Part shown: positions 8,601 through 16,565 of the stretch, piece after piece
How positions within the stretch are numbered: the first letter of the stretch is position 1
Layout of the letters: the number at the start of each line of letters is the position of its first letter
NCBI GenBank assembly: GCA_045653425.1
Contig: JAZOLU010000010.1
Span: 1 to 64,000 of the forward strand
DNA length: 64,000 nucleotides
Reading direction: 5' to 3'
Origin: RGIG3009 sp045653425
GTDB taxonomy: Bacteria > Bacillota > Clostridia > Oscillospirales > Acutalibacteraceae
The notes under the pieces: model-generated
Told to the model about the DNA's origin: nothing
Databases searched by the model: none
The model's input: the letters and a program-made list of their open reading frames with translations, nothing else
Made by a program: the position numbers and the translations under genes

Positions 8601-11309
8601 CCAAACCTGGCCAACAAAAGTACCGCCATTGATGGTCATATCACCTTTCCACAAACGAGCAGAGCGATATGCAGGAGTAGAAACCGTACCACCATTGATA
8701 GTGGTAGAACCGCTGTACTGGAACACTGCCTGGTTGCAGTGAACTGCCTGAGCACTTGCGTTCACGATAAGACCGCCGTTTACTACAAGCGTACCCTCAT
8801 TGCGGATCGTGTAGTTACCCTTAGTGAATGCGGTATCGCCTTCACCAGTATAGGTGTAAATGATACTTGCCTTATCAATGATTAGAGTTCCCTTGTTGTT
8901 GAACATTGCCTCGTTGATTACGTTAGACGTATATTCGATAGTAATGTTCTTGTTGATTTCAAGGGTCTCTCCTGCTTTGATCACAACAGGAGCAAGGAGA
9001 GTAATTGTTTCTCCGTCAGTTGCCTTAGCAAGTGCATCAGCAAAGGTAGCATAGTACTTATCGCCGATCTTAGCTTCGGTTGCATTGCTGGAAGCATCGT
9101 AGTTTGCGCCGATGATGGGCAGAACAACAGCGTTGCCATCCAGGTTCTTTGCGGTCACATTCTCAACAGTAGCGTTAGCAATGGTAGAGAACTTGCCGCC
9201 CATCAGACCTGCAACGGAGCCCAAACGGATACGGCCCATTGCATTGCCTTGATACTCGGTTTTGCCGGTCAGAGCAACATTCTTGACAGCAATATTTTCC
9301 ACGGTGCCGGTGGTCATCAGACCAACAATACCACCCACACCGCCAACGCCGGTGATGGCAACATTCTCAACACTCAGGTCCTTGAAGGTCTGTGCGCTGC
9401 CATTGGGTGCGATCTCAGCGAAAATACCGCCGACGATGTTATTACCTACGATTGCAGAGCCAGCCTCACCCTTAACGGTGATGCTGGTAACGGATACAGC
9501 ATAGTGACGGGTCATAGCAATGACACCGGAAACATTGTTGCCGCCCTTGATCTGAATATTACCGTTCAAGGTAATATTATCGATGGTAGCCTTATAGCCA
9601 AAGGCCACAAGTGCGCCAACATTACGGCCATCCGTATCGATATTCACATTGGTGATGGTCAGGTTCTTAATGACCGCGCCCTCACCGGTGATACCAAACA
9701 GACCCAGGTTTGCCTCTGCGTCAGCACCGCCATTCATGATCTTGGTCATCTTCAGGTTGGAAATAACCTTGCCATTACCGTCGAACACACCAGAGAACAC
9801 CTTAGTGGTATCCGCAGGAGCATACTTGCTATTGTAAGCAACATTTCCAATGGGAATCCAGTTTTCAACAGAGGACAAATCAATGTCAGCAGTCAAAATG
9901 ACGTTAGCATCGTTATACTTGCCCTCGCCTGCGTTGACGCTGTCACGGAACAGGATCAGGTCGTCCAGAGAACCGATCTGATAAGGATCAGCTTCAGTAC
10001 CGGAACCGATGAGACCGCTAACGATAGGCTCAACAGTAAATCTGCCCAACGTATTGGTAACGACCTCTACGTACTTAGCATCACCTTCTCCATTAACCTC
10101 ATAAATAACGTATTCCTCGGAAGCTCTCATTGCACTAACAGAAATCTTAACGTATTTCTCAGTTACGCTTTCGGGAATAGGAAGACGGAAGGTTATGGTT
10201 TCATCGGTAAGCTCAGCGGTAGTAGTAACATTGAATACTATCGTTTCGCCAACGCTTACGAGCTCGATCTTGAGCTCGGCCCCTGCGGGAAGACCTACAG
10301 GAGTATAACCCTTAAGTGCGGTGTTGTTCTTGATTTCCTCAATAACAGCAGAGTCGCCGGTTACATTCTCGGGAATCGTAATGGCTTCCTTAGCTTCGCC
10401 TTCTGTTGCACCACAAGTAGTACACGTCTTAGGCGCTTCAAAGGTTGCATCTACCCATGTATGACCAAGAGCTGCTGTCTCAGCGCCTTTGCATGTGAAC
10501 AAGCCACAATCGCAAGTATAGGTTGTGTAACCGCCAGCTGTACAAGTAGGCGCAGTTACAACGGGATTGCTTGTGCGATTATGGTCGCTAAACACAACGC
10601 CTACCTCCGCAGTATACGCAGGGAGATCGCCTGTAGCGGGCCATTCAAATTTAATCGGACGAGATGCTGTAGCGGGATAGATACCACTTGTTAAAAGGCT
10701 ATCAATAAACCACTCAAGCTTATGCCAGCCCGATGATAATGTGCCGTCGTCATAGGCATAAACAGTGGGCGTAATGCCTGCATAATCGCCCCAATCCGTT
10801 ACAACAGCGGCAAGAATAGCTGCCTTAAGTGTAACATGCTGCTCACCGGCCTGCACGTTACCATCCATATGGACGGTAGCAGTCTGAAGAGTGGGGAAAT
10901 TTGCAGAGAAACCATAGGTTTGAACGGTAAATGAATAGTCGGTCCATGACCATGAACTAACCTTCTTGCCTACAAACAAGGTACCACCGTTCAAAGTTAT
11001 ATTGCCTGTTTGACCGGATTTAACTTCGGTACCTCCCAGTATCCAGCTGAGTGTAGGCTTGGAAGTACCATACTTGTAAGTACCGGAGCCGTACTTTTCT
11101 ACCAAAGCATTATAAAGTTCGCCCTTGGTAATCTTACCTTGGTAAACATACAAGGTATTGCCGTCCCAATACCAACTCTCACTTTCAGATATAGCGGAAG
11201 TCGCATCATTTTCTGCCGCGAATGCAGTAATTGCACTCATCGGGAATAAAGAGACCACCATCATAAGAGAAAGGAGACACGCTAAGAATCTTTTGAACTT
11301 AGAGTTCAT
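5664..11309 (-). CDS. Giant secreted beta-helix surface protein
   Basis: The 1,881-residue protein starts at ATG 11309 behind AAAGGAGG. It has a Sec signal peptide (residues 1-32, ending SAITAFAAEN). The N-terminal third includes Cys-rich segments (TCTAGGYTTYTCDCG, CKTCTTCGA). GLUG-like repeats follow at roughly residues 500-720. The rest is long arrays of parallel beta-helix turns, marked by recurring LADA...DGATITLLADV and LTINGGTF patterns. There is no LPXTG motif or C-terminal membrane anchor, so it may be held non-covalently or through the fibre. Adhesion to host glycans or cells is a reasonable guess. It is flanked by hairpins on both sides. An intracellular enzyme is excluded by the signal peptide. 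Confidence 0.85.
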   Translation of the reverse strand: MNSKFKRFLACLLSLMMVVSLFPMSAITAFAAENDATSAISESESWYWDGNTLYVYQGKITKGELYNALVEKYGSGTYKYGTSKPTLSWILGGTEVKSGQTGNITLNGGTLFVGKKVSSWSWTDYSFTVQTYGFSANFPTLQTATVHMDGNVQAGEQHVTLKAAILAAVVTDWGDYAGITPTVYAYDDGTLSSGWHKLEWFIDSLLTSGIYPATASRPIKFEWPATGDLPAYTAEVGVVFSDHNRTSNPVVTAPTCTAGGYTTYTCDCGLFTCKGAETAALGHTWVDATFEAPKTCTTCGATEGEAKEAITIPENVTGDSAVIEEIKNNTALKGYTPVGLPAGAELKIELVSVGETIVFNVTTTAELTDETITFRLPIPESVTEKYVKISVSAMRASEEYVIYEVNGEGDAKYVEVVTNTLGRFTVEPIVSGLIGSGTEADPYQIGSLDDLILFRDSVNAGEGKYNDANVILTADIDLSSVENWIPIGNVAYNSKYAPADTTKVFSGVFDGNGKVISNLKMTKIMNGGADAEANLGLFGITGEGAVIKNLTITNVNIDTDGRNVGALVAFGYKATIDNITLNGNIQIKGGNNVSGVIAMTRHYAVSVTSITVKGEAGSAIVGNNIVGGIFAEIAPNGSAQTFKDLSVENVAITGVGGVGGIVGLMTTGTVENIAVKNVALTGKTEYQGNAMGRIRLGSVAGLMGGKFSTIANATVENVTAKNLDGNAVVLPIIGANYDASSNATEAKIGDKYYATFADALAKATDGETITLLAPVVIKAGETLEINKNITIEYTSNVINEAMFNNKGTLIIDKASIIYTYTGEGDTAFTKGNYTIRNEGTLVVNGGLIVNASAQAVHCNQAVFQYSGSTTINGGTVSTPAYRSARLWKGDMTINGGTFVGQVWVQAVDNSSKLTINGGEFAPAGGDASSVFVTNSTYNVAFAVTGGTFNGKIGCSDATKLAGAISGGLFTENAKMGTNAALLADNFVFKANGNGYYGIATPVASVNGVGYATLADAIANADAGATITLLADVNENVTIDKNLTIDGAGKNYTGTMTANAGLTVTVQNVNFVNGGFAKSTKSTTGNYTIKNCTFDGAGKYAYPFLFKGANKIVIEDCTVKDYMYSFLYVSSATSNVSVKDVTVENCPNYAVYFASGVNTATFENLIVKNSNNGFVLNNSANRAFTIKNCTMENVGTAISEANGTKTITCTVLGVNDFGGAALSQYANVIGVQGGTKIYETLADAFAAAQDGDTIKVLGNIAVSEGITNTKKITLDLNGKTITGTDNATGSFGLITNKGELTITGNGTMTLVATNNRGWNAYSSVISNTVGGKLIVENGTIEHLGGTDMAYGIDNLTNGKGTYAETIINGGTIKSPYRAIRQFLNGVEAQNILTINGGVVVGANKSVWMQDPSKNANTGKLTVGKNATLNGDVYLFVTEGSTEWPVEVSIAASAVKNDILTGNVPAKYMLEKVSGNWIVNEYVAKVSNGTTTKYYKTLQEALDKTPKYYTVTLFENYEGDELVVGKNNKSATDGITINLNGFELNADIKVNSPSSKFTLTLKNGTVNGDILATDNLTMSGVTVIGDITVTGGTCTIKEDAAVTGKIDVTGTGVLKITAGAMINRTAFGVAEAQNVSITAAAYVLNYQSKAVYGYYGDLDSAVAATAKYYTLVLMSNIEVENTINPTASITLNLNGKKLYGTVAAGESLILNTYGLTITGNGTIEATFDGNVDNGKAVNAIVNKSSLTVNSGNIALLGTGAQQIGYAIDNYGGATLTVKGGKITATNSSWFDAIRLFCSSKEIKVTVQGGEISSIWAQNPSANKASEVFGTVVVKDGTIGAIYYENYTTVQVLKALNVNVVANGAGAENATVKTNSAGYRVYAW

Positions 11310-11338
11310 ATAATAATCCTCCTTTTCTCGGATTAGGT

Positions 11339-11374
11339 GCACACCACTCCACCCACATGGATGGAGTGGTGTGC
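11339..11374 (-). ncRNA. Strong intercistronic hairpin
   Basis: A 13-bp perfect stem (11339-11351 with 11362-11374) lies between the beta-helix/TasA fusion gene and the giant protein gene. No T-run follows, so it is not a typical terminator. It resembles an mRNA-stabilising or processing hairpin ahead of the next gene's ribosome binding site. Confidence 0.6.
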
Positions 11375-11403
11375 GTGGTTAATTAGTTACTATTTAGCAA
11401 TCA

Positions 11404-12945
11404 TTAGTGCCAAATGCAAGGAACGGTGGCCTCGGTCATACCTGCCAAGCCGCCCTGGAACTTGTTGTTCTCAAAGATAAGCTCGCAGTTATCAGCAGTA
11501 TAAGAGCTCTTGAGCTCGATTACGTGTCCTTCAGCACCAAGAGCATTGTTGATAAAGGTGTTGCCGGTAACTTCGATCATGATCTTGTTAGTGCCCTGAC
11601 GGCTGGTGCCGAGCATTGCCTTCTCGGTGTTCCATCCCTTGTCGATAACATTACCGGTGAAAGGAGATGCATAACCGAAGGTATTATTTCTGATCATAAG
11701 GTTCGCAGCGTTACCGGTGAAGTTGAAAGCGCTGTGAGCAGCGCCACCCATAAGAGTGTTGCCTTCGATGGTAACAGTACCATCAGCCAGGTAGTTTCCT
11801 CTGAGGAAGTTGAAGGCCTGCTTATCCATCATACAGCCCTTAACAGTGATGTTGGTTGCACGGCTGGTAGGCTTGCCCTGTTCTTCAAAAGAAATGCAAA
11901 CGTAGTTGTCTGCAGCCTTGGAAGTTCCGTTGAACTTACAGTTCTCGATTACGATGTTCTTAGCACCTACGTTTGCGCCGGTTTTAGATCCTGCAATGCT
12001 TGCAACGTAATCAGCCTCCCCTACGCGGTTGTAAGAAGGTTGTGCGTTGTTAATATCGAAATAGATACCGCGAATGGTGATATCCTCGGAACTGTTCAGG
12101 TTGATCTGACCAACAGAGAAAGGATCGGAGATGGAATTGTAGCCGGGAGCACTGTGCTCAATGGTGATGCCCTTCTTGGGAGAGCCGTCTTCATTCTCGA
12201 TTACGAGAGTGCCATAGGTGCCCCTTTCAAGATAGATCACGTCACCTTCCTGAGCAGCCCAGATAGCTGCCTGAGCAGTCTCGGGGTTAACAACAGTCTT
12301 GCCTGCGAACTCGTCATAGGTGTTGTCAAAGCTATCCTTCTCGGAAACTTTCTGAGTTGCGAGGAGCTTGATAGAGAAATCAGAGCCGATGGAAAGATTC
12401 TGATACTCGTTGCCAGCCTCTTCACGCATCTTGAGAACTACGGTCATGGTGTATTCCTTGCCGGCTTCAAGGCTGCCGGTAGCAAAACCAGTGCTGCTCC
12501 ACTCGGTAAGAGTGCCCTTGTACTCAAGGCCGGTAACATCACGATCGTTGATCTGTGTTGCGTTGTATTTAGTGGAATATACATCGATTACGTCGCCGAG
12601 AGCGGAAACCTCACCGTTAGCAGCGATAGCAAGATTCCAGTTCAGAGCGAGAGTGCCCTTGTTGGTGATCTTAACGTGTCTTGCTTCGGTGTAGCCGGGC
12701 TCCCAAAGATCATTTTTGAAAATAGGACCGGTGGAAGCATCAGTCCAGTTTGCAGAAGCCGGAGCTTCTTTACCATTTGCCCACTCGAAACCAATTTCCA
12801 GAGTACCGGATTTGATCACGTTGTTGGCAGAGGTAACTTCGTCCGTAAACCAAGCGTATGTACTACCAATGAGCATAGACACACACATCAAAAGAGAAAG
12901 TGCGCTAAGCAGCAGAGCACGCTTGGTGCTTTTTGTTTTAGTCAT
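11404..12945 (-). CDS. TasA-like protein fused to a beta-helix domain
   Basis: The 513-residue product starts at ATG 12945 (AAAAGGAGG eight bases upstream). Residues 1-40 have the SipW-type signal ending STYAWFTDEVTSANNVIKSG. The TasA/CalY beta domain runs to about residue 200 (LWEPGYTEARHVKITNKG). From about residue 235 a right-handed parallel beta-helix follows, with stacked short strands such as ITIRGIYFD, IVIENCKFNG and LMIRNNTFGY. Known TasA proteins lack such a domain, so this is a notable fusion. It could be a fibre-tip or cap subunit that displays the beta-helix. No catalytic residues are evident. Confidence 0.8.
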   Translation of the reverse strand: MTKTKSTKRALLLSALSLLMCVSMLIGSTYAWFTDEVTSANNVIKSGTLEIGFEWANGKEAPASANWTDASTGPIFKNDLWEPGYTEARHVKITNKGTLALNWNLAIAANGEVSALGDVIDVYSTKYNATQINDRDVTGLEYKGTLTEWSSTGFATGSLEAGKEYTMTVVLKMREEAGNEYQNLSIGSDFSIKLLATQKVSEKDSFDNTYDEFAGKTVVNPETAQAAIWAAQEGDVIYLERGTYGTLVIENEDGSPKKGITIEHSAPGYNSISDPFSVGQINLNSSEDITIRGIYFDINNAQPSYNRVGEADYVASIAGSKTGANVGAKNIVIENCKFNGTSKAADNYVCISFEEQGKPTSRATNITVKGCMMDKQAFNFLRGNYLADGTVTIEGNTLMGGAAHSAFNFTGNAANLMIRNNTFGYASPFTGNVIDKGWNTEKAMLGTSRQGTNKIMIEVTGNTFINNALGAEGHVIELKSSYTADNCELIFENNKFQGGLAGMTEATVPCIWH

Positions 12946-12965
12946 CTTTATGACCTCCTTTTCCA

Positions 12966-13013
12966 GTTTTGTCGGCACTATGAATAACTGCTTTTCGTAT
13001 ATGCCGACAAAAC
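12966..13013 (-). ncRNA. Intercistronic hairpin
   Basis: Perfect 12-bp arms GTTTTGTCGGCA (12966-12977) and TGCCGACAAAAC (13002-13013) enclose 24 nt. They lie between the 213-residue TasA-like gene and the TasA/beta-helix gene, just before the latter's ribosome binding site. Processing or stability element by position. Confidence 0.55.
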
Positions 13014-13091
13014 GATTGCAGTGGTTGGCTTTTACGGTATCCGGTCTTTTATAAAGCCATAAAGTCAAGACCTTCATAACAGTTGCTCGGA

Positions 13092-13733
13092 TTAGTTGCT
13101 CCAGTAGTTAGCAAATGCATCCTTTGCGTTGTCGCCGGTGTTGTCAGCCTGCAGAGCATCAGCAACGATCTTCAGGTTGAAGTTGGTAGGCATATTGTCA
13201 ACCGTAAACGCTGAAGGAATGGTTACCGTGTCAAACAATTCCGCAGAAGTGCTGCCAACGGTGAGCTTGCTATTCAAGTAGTACACGAGTGTGAGAGTCT
13301 TTGCAGCATCATCGGTAATGATGGTATCAAAAGACCAAGCAGTATTTACGTTGAACAGAGTTCTAAAATCAAAACCTGTACCGAGAACTGCCTGCCACTT
13401 GTCATAGTCGTTCAAAGTAACCTTAATGCGTACCCATTGGTCATATTGACCTTCGTTACGAACGGTAGGATCTTTGTACAACTTGTCACCAGGGGCAACG
13501 TTGTCATAGGTGTTGGTATCAACCTCGGTATCACTGATTTTGCCATCCTCATCAGCCTCATGCTCGAACAAATCGATCTTAAAATCGGGCTTCTGTTGAG
13601 AATCGGTGGAAACCTGGAAGATATTGGTCACCTCGTCAGTTGCCTGGAACCAAGCAAGAGTACCAACAGAGATGATCGCTACAAGGCAAAGTGCAAGAGC
13701 AGCAACAAACACCTTTTTCTTTGTAAGTTTCAT
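13092..13733 (-). CDS. TasA/CalY-like major fibre subunit candidate
   Basis: This 213-residue protein has a basic N-terminus, one hydrophobic segment and the motif VGTLAWFQATDEVTNIF, the SipW cleavage/mature start signature. The body includes VAPGDKLYKDPTVRNEGQYDQWVRIKVTL, a close match to the family's conserved core. It is the first TasA-like gene after the peptidase genes, the place held by the main fibre subunit in sipW-tasA operons. It has a strong AAAGGAGG-type ribosome binding site and an upstream hairpin, suggesting high output. The main-subunit assignment is inference. Confidence 0.8.
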   Translation of the reverse strand: MKLTKKKVFVAALALCLVAIISVGTLAWFQATDEVTNIFQVSTDSQQKPDFKIDLFEHEADEDGKISDTEVDTNTYDNVAPGDKLYKDPTVRNEGQYDQWVRIKVTLNDYDKWQAVLGTGFDFRTLFNVNTAWSFDTIITDDAAKTLTLVYYLNSKLTVGSTSAELFDTVTIPSAFTVDNMPTNFNLKIVADALQADNTGDNAKDAFANYWSN

Positions 13734-13772
13734 TTCTTTTTCCTCCTTTCCACAAGATTTATTTCAAACTCA

Positions 13773-13798
13773 TGCCTGTTGGAATTCCTTTACAGGCA
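13773..13798 (-). ncRNA. Intercistronic hairpin
   Basis: TGCCTGT (13773-13779) pairs with ACAGGCA (13792-13798); the loop contains the palindrome GGAATTCC. It lies between the second signal peptidase gene and the first TasA-like gene. Confidence 0.45.
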
Positions 13799-13815
13799 CG
13801 AATCGGAAACCAAAG

Positions 13816-14481
13816 TTATTCGCTCTCTTTTTTATCTTTTTGAGATTGGAGCTGAGCGAGCTCTCCGGATGAATAATGTGCTGTTTCCGCTTTAAGACGT
13901 TCAAGTTCCGCTTTCAAACGTTCGTTTTCTTCGTTTGCAGCGTCAATCTCAGTCTGGGCAGCAGCAATTTCGGCATCCTCTTCATCTGTTTTCTTTTTGC
14001 CGATCATATCGGGAATGAAGACAATAAGGATCAACAGAACACCGACACCGATAGTGATATACATACCGGGAGGGTTCTGAACAAAATCGGAAACGTAGCC
14101 AAGCATCGGAATGGAAAACTGCGGAACACCGATTACATTATTGAAATGTACGGGGTCACCGTCTTCGACGTCATTGGCATCGCCTTTGGTATAGAAACGC
14201 TGATTTTCGGCATCCACACGAACGACACGGTGGGTACCAACTACCAAATCCTCGTTTACGATGAAAGTAATGACGTCGCCTTCCTTGATGGTAGCAGGGT
14301 CAACCTTTTTTACGTAAATAAGATCGCCTACCATATATTCAGGCTCCATACTGGGAGATATAATGTTGTAGCACTGGAACCCGATCAGACGGGAACCCAT
14401 AAGAAATACAGCAGAAAGTACCATCAGCACTACCAGCACTGTTGATACGATATTCCATATTTTTTTCATCGTATTATTCAT
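13816..14481 (-). CDS. SipW-type signal peptidase with coiled-coil tail (second)
   Basis: The 221-residue membrane protease belongs to the ER-type (S26B) signal peptidases. It has an N-terminal membrane helix (about 8-32), the serine box ISPSMEPEYMVGDLIYV (Ser44), and a catalytic His in VGTHRVVRV (His84) in place of the bacterial lysine. A second membrane helix spans about 140-162. Residues 165-200 form a charged coiled coil facing the cytoplasm, an unusual addition. It probably cleaves the TasA-like preproteins encoded downstream. It starts at ATG 14481 behind AAAGGAG. Confidence 0.85.
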   Translation of the reverse strand: MNNTMKKIWNIVSTVLVVLMVLSAVFLMGSRLIGFQCYNIISPSMEPEYMVGDLIYVKKVDPATIKEGDVITFIVNEDLVVGTHRVVRVDAENQRFYTKGDANDVEDGDPVHFNNVIGVPQFSIPMLGYVSDFVQNPPGMYITIGVGVLLILIVFIPDMIGKKKTDEEDAEIAAAQTEIDAANEENERLKAELERLKAETAHYSSGELAQLQSQKDKKESE

Positions 14482-14506
14482 ACTTTAATTCTCCTTTATT
14501 GCCTTT

Positions 14507-14577
14507 CGGCAATCAAAAGACACAAGCAAATTCTCTTATGTCCTTTGATTGCCGCCCCTCCCCGAAGAGACGGGACG
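14507..14577 (-). ncRNA. Double-hairpin element, copy 2
   Basis: A 20-bp stem (14507-14526 with 14535-14554) contains only Watson-Crick and two G-U pairs in minus-strand RNA. An imperfect GC hairpin with a TTCG loop follows at about 14555-14574. It is closely similar to 5576-5650, with differences that keep pairing. It lies upstream of the second signal peptidase gene. Confidence 0.6.
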
Positions 14578-14601
14578 GCGCGAGGTAAAATGTTGGGGTG
14601 T

Positions 14602-14829
14602 TTAATATTTGATAAACGGAAGCAGGGACAACCACAGTTTCCGTTTACGGCGTATCCAATACTTTTGCTCGGTGCCGCGGGTGCGCTTGATTTCGTTGTT
14701 TACGTTCCTTAACTCCCGCGAAAAATCGTCGAAAACCAACACGCCGCCAATCAGAACAAAAATCGCAACACACACGGCGGCGATGCCGATGAGTAAATAA
14801 AAAGTAATATCTGTATGGGTTTCAGGCAT
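14602..14829 (-). CDS. Small single-pass membrane protein
   Basis: The 75-residue product starts at ATG 14829, whose codon overlaps the end of the upstream peptidase gene; GACAGGAGA lies before it. One membrane helix covers about residues 9-33, followed by a basic, helical cytoplasmic tail (RKRKLWLSLLPFIKY). I do not recognise a family. Its position between two SipW-like peptidases suggests an accessory subunit of the export or processing machinery, which is inference from context. Confidence 0.65.
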   Translation of the reverse strand: MPETHTDITFYLLIGIAAVCVAIFVLIGGVLVFDDFSRELRNVNNEIKRTRGTEQKYWIRRKRKLWLSLLPFIKY

Positions 14830-15577
14830 CGCTATCTCCTGTCTCTTTTTCACAATGGTTTTCTCTGCGCTCGGCGGCATCCGCCGCTTCCGCCGACACA
14901 GCGACGGCTTGTCGCGCACCTTCTAACTGCGCTTTAAGCGCCTGCAACTCTTCCAGCATTTTGGCGTTGGCGGCGCGTTCTTCCTCAATTTTGGTTCTCT
15001 CGGCTTGCATTTCCTCCATCTGCTCGTTTTTGTAGCGGCGGAACAGGTGAAAGAATTTCGTGCCTTCGTAAAGAATAATCAACATAAAGGGGGTGAAAAT
15101 GCAAATGAAATAACCGGGGGTGGTTTTTAAGAAGTTAAAAAACCTGCCAATCGCGGGAATACGGCCTTGATACCGACCCAGCACGTACGGATAGGTAACT
15201 ATCGTTTTATCATCCGTGTTGGTAGTCGTGCCGTAGGTGACAAACCCCGGGTTGCCTTCGGCATCCACCGTCACTCGGCGGATTTTATGCGTAACGGTTT
15301 CTCCAAAACTGTCCGCATCCTGCGACATAAACGTGATGATATCGCCCGCTTTGAGGGTGGAGGGCTCTACTTCCTTTACGAAAATTAAGTCTCCGGCGTT
15401 AAAATCGGTGGCCGCCATAGAATCCGAATTGACGGTGTACATTTTGAAACCCAAAAAACTCCTATCGTTGCGGTTGAAGGCGGTTGCCGAAACAATGGTG
15501 AAAATCATCATACCCACCGCCGCCACCAACACCAGCCATACGAGCGTTGTTTTAACTACACGCAACACCTTTTTCAT
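14822..15577 (-). CDS. SipW-type signal peptidase with coiled-coil tail (first)
   Basis: The 251-residue ER-type signal peptidase has an N-terminal membrane helix (9-33), the serine box VNSDSMAATDFNAGDLIFV (Ser53) and a catalytic His in THKIRRV (His97). A second membrane helix lies at about 155-177, and a long glutamate/lysine-rich coiled coil at about 185-235. The ATG at 15577 follows the TetR stop codon by one base, with GAGGGGAG upstream, so translation is coupled. A GTG at 15592 is possible but lacks spacing for a binding site. Two divergent peptidases in one operon may divide or share the TasA-like substrates. Confidence 0.85.
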   Translation of the reverse strand: MKKVLRVVKTTLVWLVLVAAVGMMIFTIVSATAFNRNDRSFLGFKMYTVNSDSMAATDFNAGDLIFVKEVEPSTLKAGDIITFMSQDADSFGETVTHKIRRVTVDAEGNPGFVTYGTTTNTDDKTIVTYPYVLGRYQGRIPAIGRFFNFLKTTPGYFICIFTPFMLIILYEGTKFFHLFRRYKNEQMEEMQAERTKIEEERAANAKMLEELQALKAQLEGARQAVAVSAEAADAAERRENHCEKETGDSDA

Positions 15578-15578
15578 A

Positions 15579-16178
15579 TTAAGAACCCGCACTCCCCTCT
15601 TCTCTTTTGAAATACTGTTTTATAGAAGCGTAAATAACACGAAAGACATGCTCGGTATAATCGTCCTCTTTGGGCATCTCATCGTTATGCACCATTACGG
15701 CGAAGTCGAGCATTACATTCAATATGTGGTTCAGTATCATCCACACATCCGCTTCGTCTTTAAAAGCATCCCTGAATTTATTTACAACAGGCGTGAATCT
15801 AAGTTTGTGTGCTCCCGCAGAATGCTTCTTAAAATACGGCGAATAATAATAACGGACATACATTAGAATTTCATCTTTGTTTCCAACAAGGAAACGCCAC
15901 ACTGCCAAAAAATAGATTCTGCATCTTGTCTCATAATCCATTTCCCGCATATACATAACATCAATATGGAGCAAGCTTTTGTCTACCAGTTGTTTGTCAA
16001 GGTGTTCAAATGCTTTTTCAAACAGTTTCTCTTTGCTTTCAAACAAACGGTATATATACACCTCATTAATGCCTGTTGCGTTGCCTATTGCTTTTGTTGT
16101 GGCTTTGTCAAGTCCGTTCTGAGCAATAACATGGATAGTGCCATCAATCAATGCCTGGCGCAAGTCATCCTGTTTCAT
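15579..16178 (-). CDS. TetR-family regulator of the fibre operon
   Basis: The 199-residue protein has an N-terminal TetR helix-turn-helix (about residues 5-50: ATTKAIGNATGINEVYIYRLFESKEKLF) and a helical ligand or dimer domain. It is the first gene of the tightly packed run that continues into the signal peptidase and TasA-like genes. A perfect palindrome lies about 50 bp upstream, so autoregulation is likely. The ligand is unknown. It could act together with the invertible promoter further upstream. Confidence 0.8.
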   Translation of the reverse strand: MKQDDLRQALIDGTIHVIAQNGLDKATTKAIGNATGINEVYIYRLFESKEKLFEKAFEHLDKQLVDKSLLHIDVMYMREMDYETRCRIYFLAVWRFLVGNKDEILMYVRYYYSPYFKKHSAGAHKLRFTPVVNKFRDAFKDEADVWMILNHILNVMLDFAVMVHNDEMPKEDDYTEHVFRVIYASIKQYFKREEGSAGS

Positions 16179-16228
16179 TTTCGTGTTCCCCTTTTGTAAG
16201 TGTTTACTACAAAGTTCAGCAAAAAATT

Positions 16229-16247
16229 ACAAACGCTGAACGTTTGT
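16229..16247. promoter_or_regulatory. Palindromic operator candidate upstream of tetR
   Basis: ACAAACG and CGTTTGT, separated by CTGAA, form a perfect dyad. A partial extra half (AAAGTTCAGC at 16211) lies nearby. On the minus strand a weak promoter (TTGTAA, 17 bp, TAGTAA) overlaps it. It fits a TetR-family operator in size and place. Confidence 0.5.
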
Positions 16248-16327
16248 GCTGGGTTTACACATAATCTTTTGTGAGGGTCAGCATTATCTATGAAATTGCG
16301 TTTAGGTTTTTGTTTGATGCGTAATTT

Positions 16328-16522
16328 TTAAGGTAAGTCAAGCGGTTTGACGTTTACAACGCTTTCTTTGCCGCATCGTTTACATTTAATCGGCAGATTC
16401 TTAATCTCCGTGTCGGGAAGCAACCAGAGTACCGTGTGCTTGCCGCATAAAGGGCAGAAAAATCGTCGTCGCGCTGTTTTTATATCCTCATCTATTGGTA
16501 TGTGCTGCAAAGTGTTTTGCAA
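16328..16522 (-). CDS. Cysteine-rich KTR-type small protein
   Basis: The 64-residue protein has CPLCGKHT and CKRCGKES separated by about 20 residues, with a DTEIKNLPIKC segment, like the cysteine-rich KTR proteins found on Firmicute conjugative elements. It probably binds one zinc ion. The start is TTG 16522 with GAGGTGA six bases upstream. It lies between the invertible promoter and the TetR gene on the same strand, so an inverted promoter would transcribe it first. Its job is unknown. No conjugation genes are present, so it is a stray mobile-element gene or has been adopted by this operon. Confidence 0.65.
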   Translation of the reverse strand: MQNTLQHIPIDEDIKTARRRFFCPLCGKHTVLWLLPDTEIKNLPIKCKRCGKESVVNVKPLDLP

Positions 16523-16565
16523 ATGGAATCACCTCGTTTTGTGCTCGCTTGCGCCCAAGAATCTT

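Noticed and set aside
7287..10694. Long plus-strand open frames (532 and 481 codons) opposite the giant surface protein gene
   Set aside because: Their composition is a mirror of beta-helix codons on the other strand, they lack good ribosome binding sites, and the minus frame has signal peptide and clear repeats.
11407..12987. A 526-codon plus-strand frame
   Set aside because: It is antisense to the TasA/beta-helix gene, which has a signal peptide and strong start; no family is visible in the plus frame.
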